Shown piece by piece: positions 5,663 through 6,537 of a DNA stretch of 6,537 bases. Positions within the stretch are counted from its first letter, which is position 1; every line of letters begins with the position of its first letter. The stretch is from JAZLGI01 sp045616225. Its GTDB lineage: Bacteria; Spirochaetota; Spirochaetia; Sphaerochaetales; Sphaerochaetaceae. The notes beneath the pieces were generated by a model. It was not told the DNA's origin. It did no database searches and was given only the letters and a program-made list of their open reading frames with translations. The stretch lies in contig JAZLGI010000061.1 in the NCBI GenBank assembly GCA_045616225.1, forward strand, positions 1 to 6,537, in the 5' to 3' direction. Made by a program: the position numbers and the translations under genes.

Positions 5663-6264
5663 TACGCTTCCTCCTTTTTGATAAAAAAGCAGTTCTTAAT
5701 CCATATCGCAAGTTTTTTTGTAAGGTTCAAAATGCACTTTGTTGCCGCTTTGCTTCCGAAGAACATAAAAACAGAAAGTCCTACGCAGGCAATTCCGGCA
5801 CCTATCATGGCGATTCCTGTAAGACCGTTACCGCCTGCGGCAAAATACACGCCTGCTGCTATGCCCGCCAGACCGCAAGCCACAAAGGAAGCAAATGCAG
5901 CCCATAGAACAATGATCATAGACCATAGCACAACATAAAGCGAGAAAATAACGGCAAATGCAGCAATCAGAAGAGACAGCCATATCGGAGATCCGAGTAC
6001 TAAAAGCACAATTTCCCACACTTTCAGTTTTTTCTTCGGCGTTATCTTTTCTTTTACAAGCTTTCCAAGCGGAATATCTGCTATAATCTGCGAAACAAGC
6101 TCCTCAACGGCGCCTATCTCACAAACCGCAGTCTCTTCTGGAATGCCGTCCTCCATCCGGTCATCTATCATTTCACTATAAAACGTCAGGCGTTCGTCAA
6201 TATCATCTTTCGGTAAACCTGACAAACCTTTGCATAACTGTGCAAGAAACTCTTGCTTATTCAT
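5662..6264 (-). CDS. DUF1700 (HAAS-type) membrane protein
   Basis: The 200-residue product starts with the DUF1700 cytoplasmic helical domain (about 1-65): MNKQEFLAQL, then LP at 17-18, FYSEMIDDRMEDG at 28-40, and EIGAVEELVSQI at 49-60, the usual signature. A basic linker (KEKITPKKKLK, 71-81) is followed by hydrophobic segments at about 83-110, 111-141 and 148-170, suggesting three or four membrane helices, then a basic C-terminal tail. DUF1700 proteins commonly sit between a PadR regulator and a DUF4097 protein in Firmicutes; a role in membrane signalling is proposed, not proven. Start: ATG at 6273 directly abuts the Shine-Dalgarno, while ATG at 6264 lies nine bases behind AAGGAGG and begins with the family's MNKxEFL, so 6264 is chosen. 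It overlaps padR by eight bases and the DUF4097 gene by one. Confidence 0.92.
   Translation of the reverse strand: MNKQEFLAQLCKGLSGLPKDDIDERLTFYSEMIDDRMEDGIPEETAVCEIGAVEELVSQIIADIPLGKLVKEKITPKKKLKVWEIVLLVLGSPIWLSLLIAAFAVIFSLYVVLWSMIIVLWAAFASFVACGLAGIAAGVYFAAGGNGLTGIAMIGAGIACVGLSVFMFFGSKAATKCILNLTKKLAIWIKNCFFIKKEEA
5670..5676 (-). promoter_or_regulatory. Ribosome binding site of the DUF4097 gene
   Basis: A perfect AAGGAGG lies seven bases upstream of the ATG, inside the last codons of the DUF1700 gene. It confirms the start and the coupled arrangement. Confidence 0.8.
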
Positions 6265-6537
6265 CAGCGTCATCCTCCTTGGTTACGAATCGATATATAG
6301 AAAGGATCTTCTGCCAGTCGTTTTTGAACTCATCAATACGTTTTAGACCCTCTTCGGTGATATGGTAGTATTTCCGAAGTCTTCCATCGTGTTCCGATGT
6401 GCGGACGGTCAGCATTTTGGCCATTTCCAATCGCTTCAAAATGGTATATAGAGTCGATTCTGAGAGCTCAATGTACGGTTTCATATCTTTGATAATCTTA
6501 TAACCATATGAATCTTCGCTCCGGATAGCCGCTAATA
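6257..6537 (-). CDS. PadR family transcriptional regulator, 5' end beyond the right edge
   Basis: The frame stays open to the right edge: 17 codons precede the first in-window ATG (6484) and read LAAIRSEDSYGYKIIKD. That is the 'YGY-x-I-x-x' part of the PadR N-terminal helix, so the ATG is internal and the gene is cut by the window. The 92 visible residues cover most of the winged-helix domain: the recognition helix region SESTLYTILKRLE and the wing with the basic SEHDGRLRKYYHIT, followed by EEGLKRIDEF, all typical. It is of the short PadR type (about 105-110 residues in total) with a brief C-terminal helix for dimerisation. Such regulators usually repress the operon they head and respond to small molecules or envelope stress. 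Ligand and operator are unknown; the promoter lies outside the window. The stop overlaps the DUF1700 start by eight bases. Confidence 0.93.
   Translation of the reverse strand, partial: LAAIRSEDSYGYKIIKDMKPYIELSESTLYTILKRLEMAKMLTVRTSEHDGRLRKYYHITEEGLKRIDEFKNDWQKILSIYRFVTKEDDADE
6274..6280 (-). promoter_or_regulatory. Ribosome binding site of the DUF1700 gene
   Basis: A perfect AAGGAGG inside the padR 3' end lies nine bases before ATG 6264 and zero bases before ATG 6273, so it selects the shorter start. Confidence 0.8.

Overview
The window is fully coding on the minus strand and holds two gene clusters that look unalike, separated by a 197-base intergenic stretch (4500-4696). The left cluster (1-4499) is AT-rich and suggests a host-associated spirochaete of the Treponema kind. 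The main clue is a 98-residue signal-peptide membrane protein whose Glu-Phe-Pro-x-Trp / Arg-Arg-Ser-Glu / Leu-Pro-Phe pattern I associate with spirochaetes. That assignment rests on memory, not on a search. The right cluster (4697-6537) is a PadR / DUF1700 / DUF4097 module typical of Firmicutes (Clostridia). It has clearly higher GC in its third gene (29 of 60 bases at 5041-5100, against 23 of 60 at 3001-3060 and 21 of 60 at 1621-1680).

Left cluster, in transcription order (right to left): queA (tRNA queuosine synthesis), yggS (PLP homeostasis), a small secreted or membrane protein, rluD (23S rRNA pseudouridine synthase), rsgA (30S maturation GTPase) and the first 219 codons of a mutS2 gene that runs off the left edge. 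The genes are separated by at most 3 bases or overlap by 4, 4, 8 and 20 bases, so they form one translationally coupled operon. Its theme is translation and ribosome quality: tRNA and rRNA modification, 30S maturation, and MutS2, which is known in Bacillus to act on collided ribosomes as well as DNA.

Right cluster, in transcription order: a padR regulator missing its first residues at the window edge, a DUF1700 (HAAS-type) membrane protein and a membrane-anchored DUF4097 beta-strand-repeat protein. They overlap by 8 bases and 1 base, each downstream gene having a consensus Shine-Dalgarno. In such modules the PadR protein usually represses its own operon. The membrane pair is thought to have an envelope or signalling role, but no biochemical function is established.

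The intergenic stretch contains the hairpin terminator of the right operon, an A/T-rich palindrome, a second intrinsic terminator, and an AT-rich leader without a Shine-Dalgarno before queA. The change in composition and apparent taxonomy falls here. It could be a horizontal-transfer junction or a chimeric join in the assembly. The most striking protein feature is in the DUF4097 gene: ten Ser/Asp-Thr-Gly turns spaced 19 or 20 residues apart. I found no CRISPR array, RNA gene, transposase or clearly novel system.
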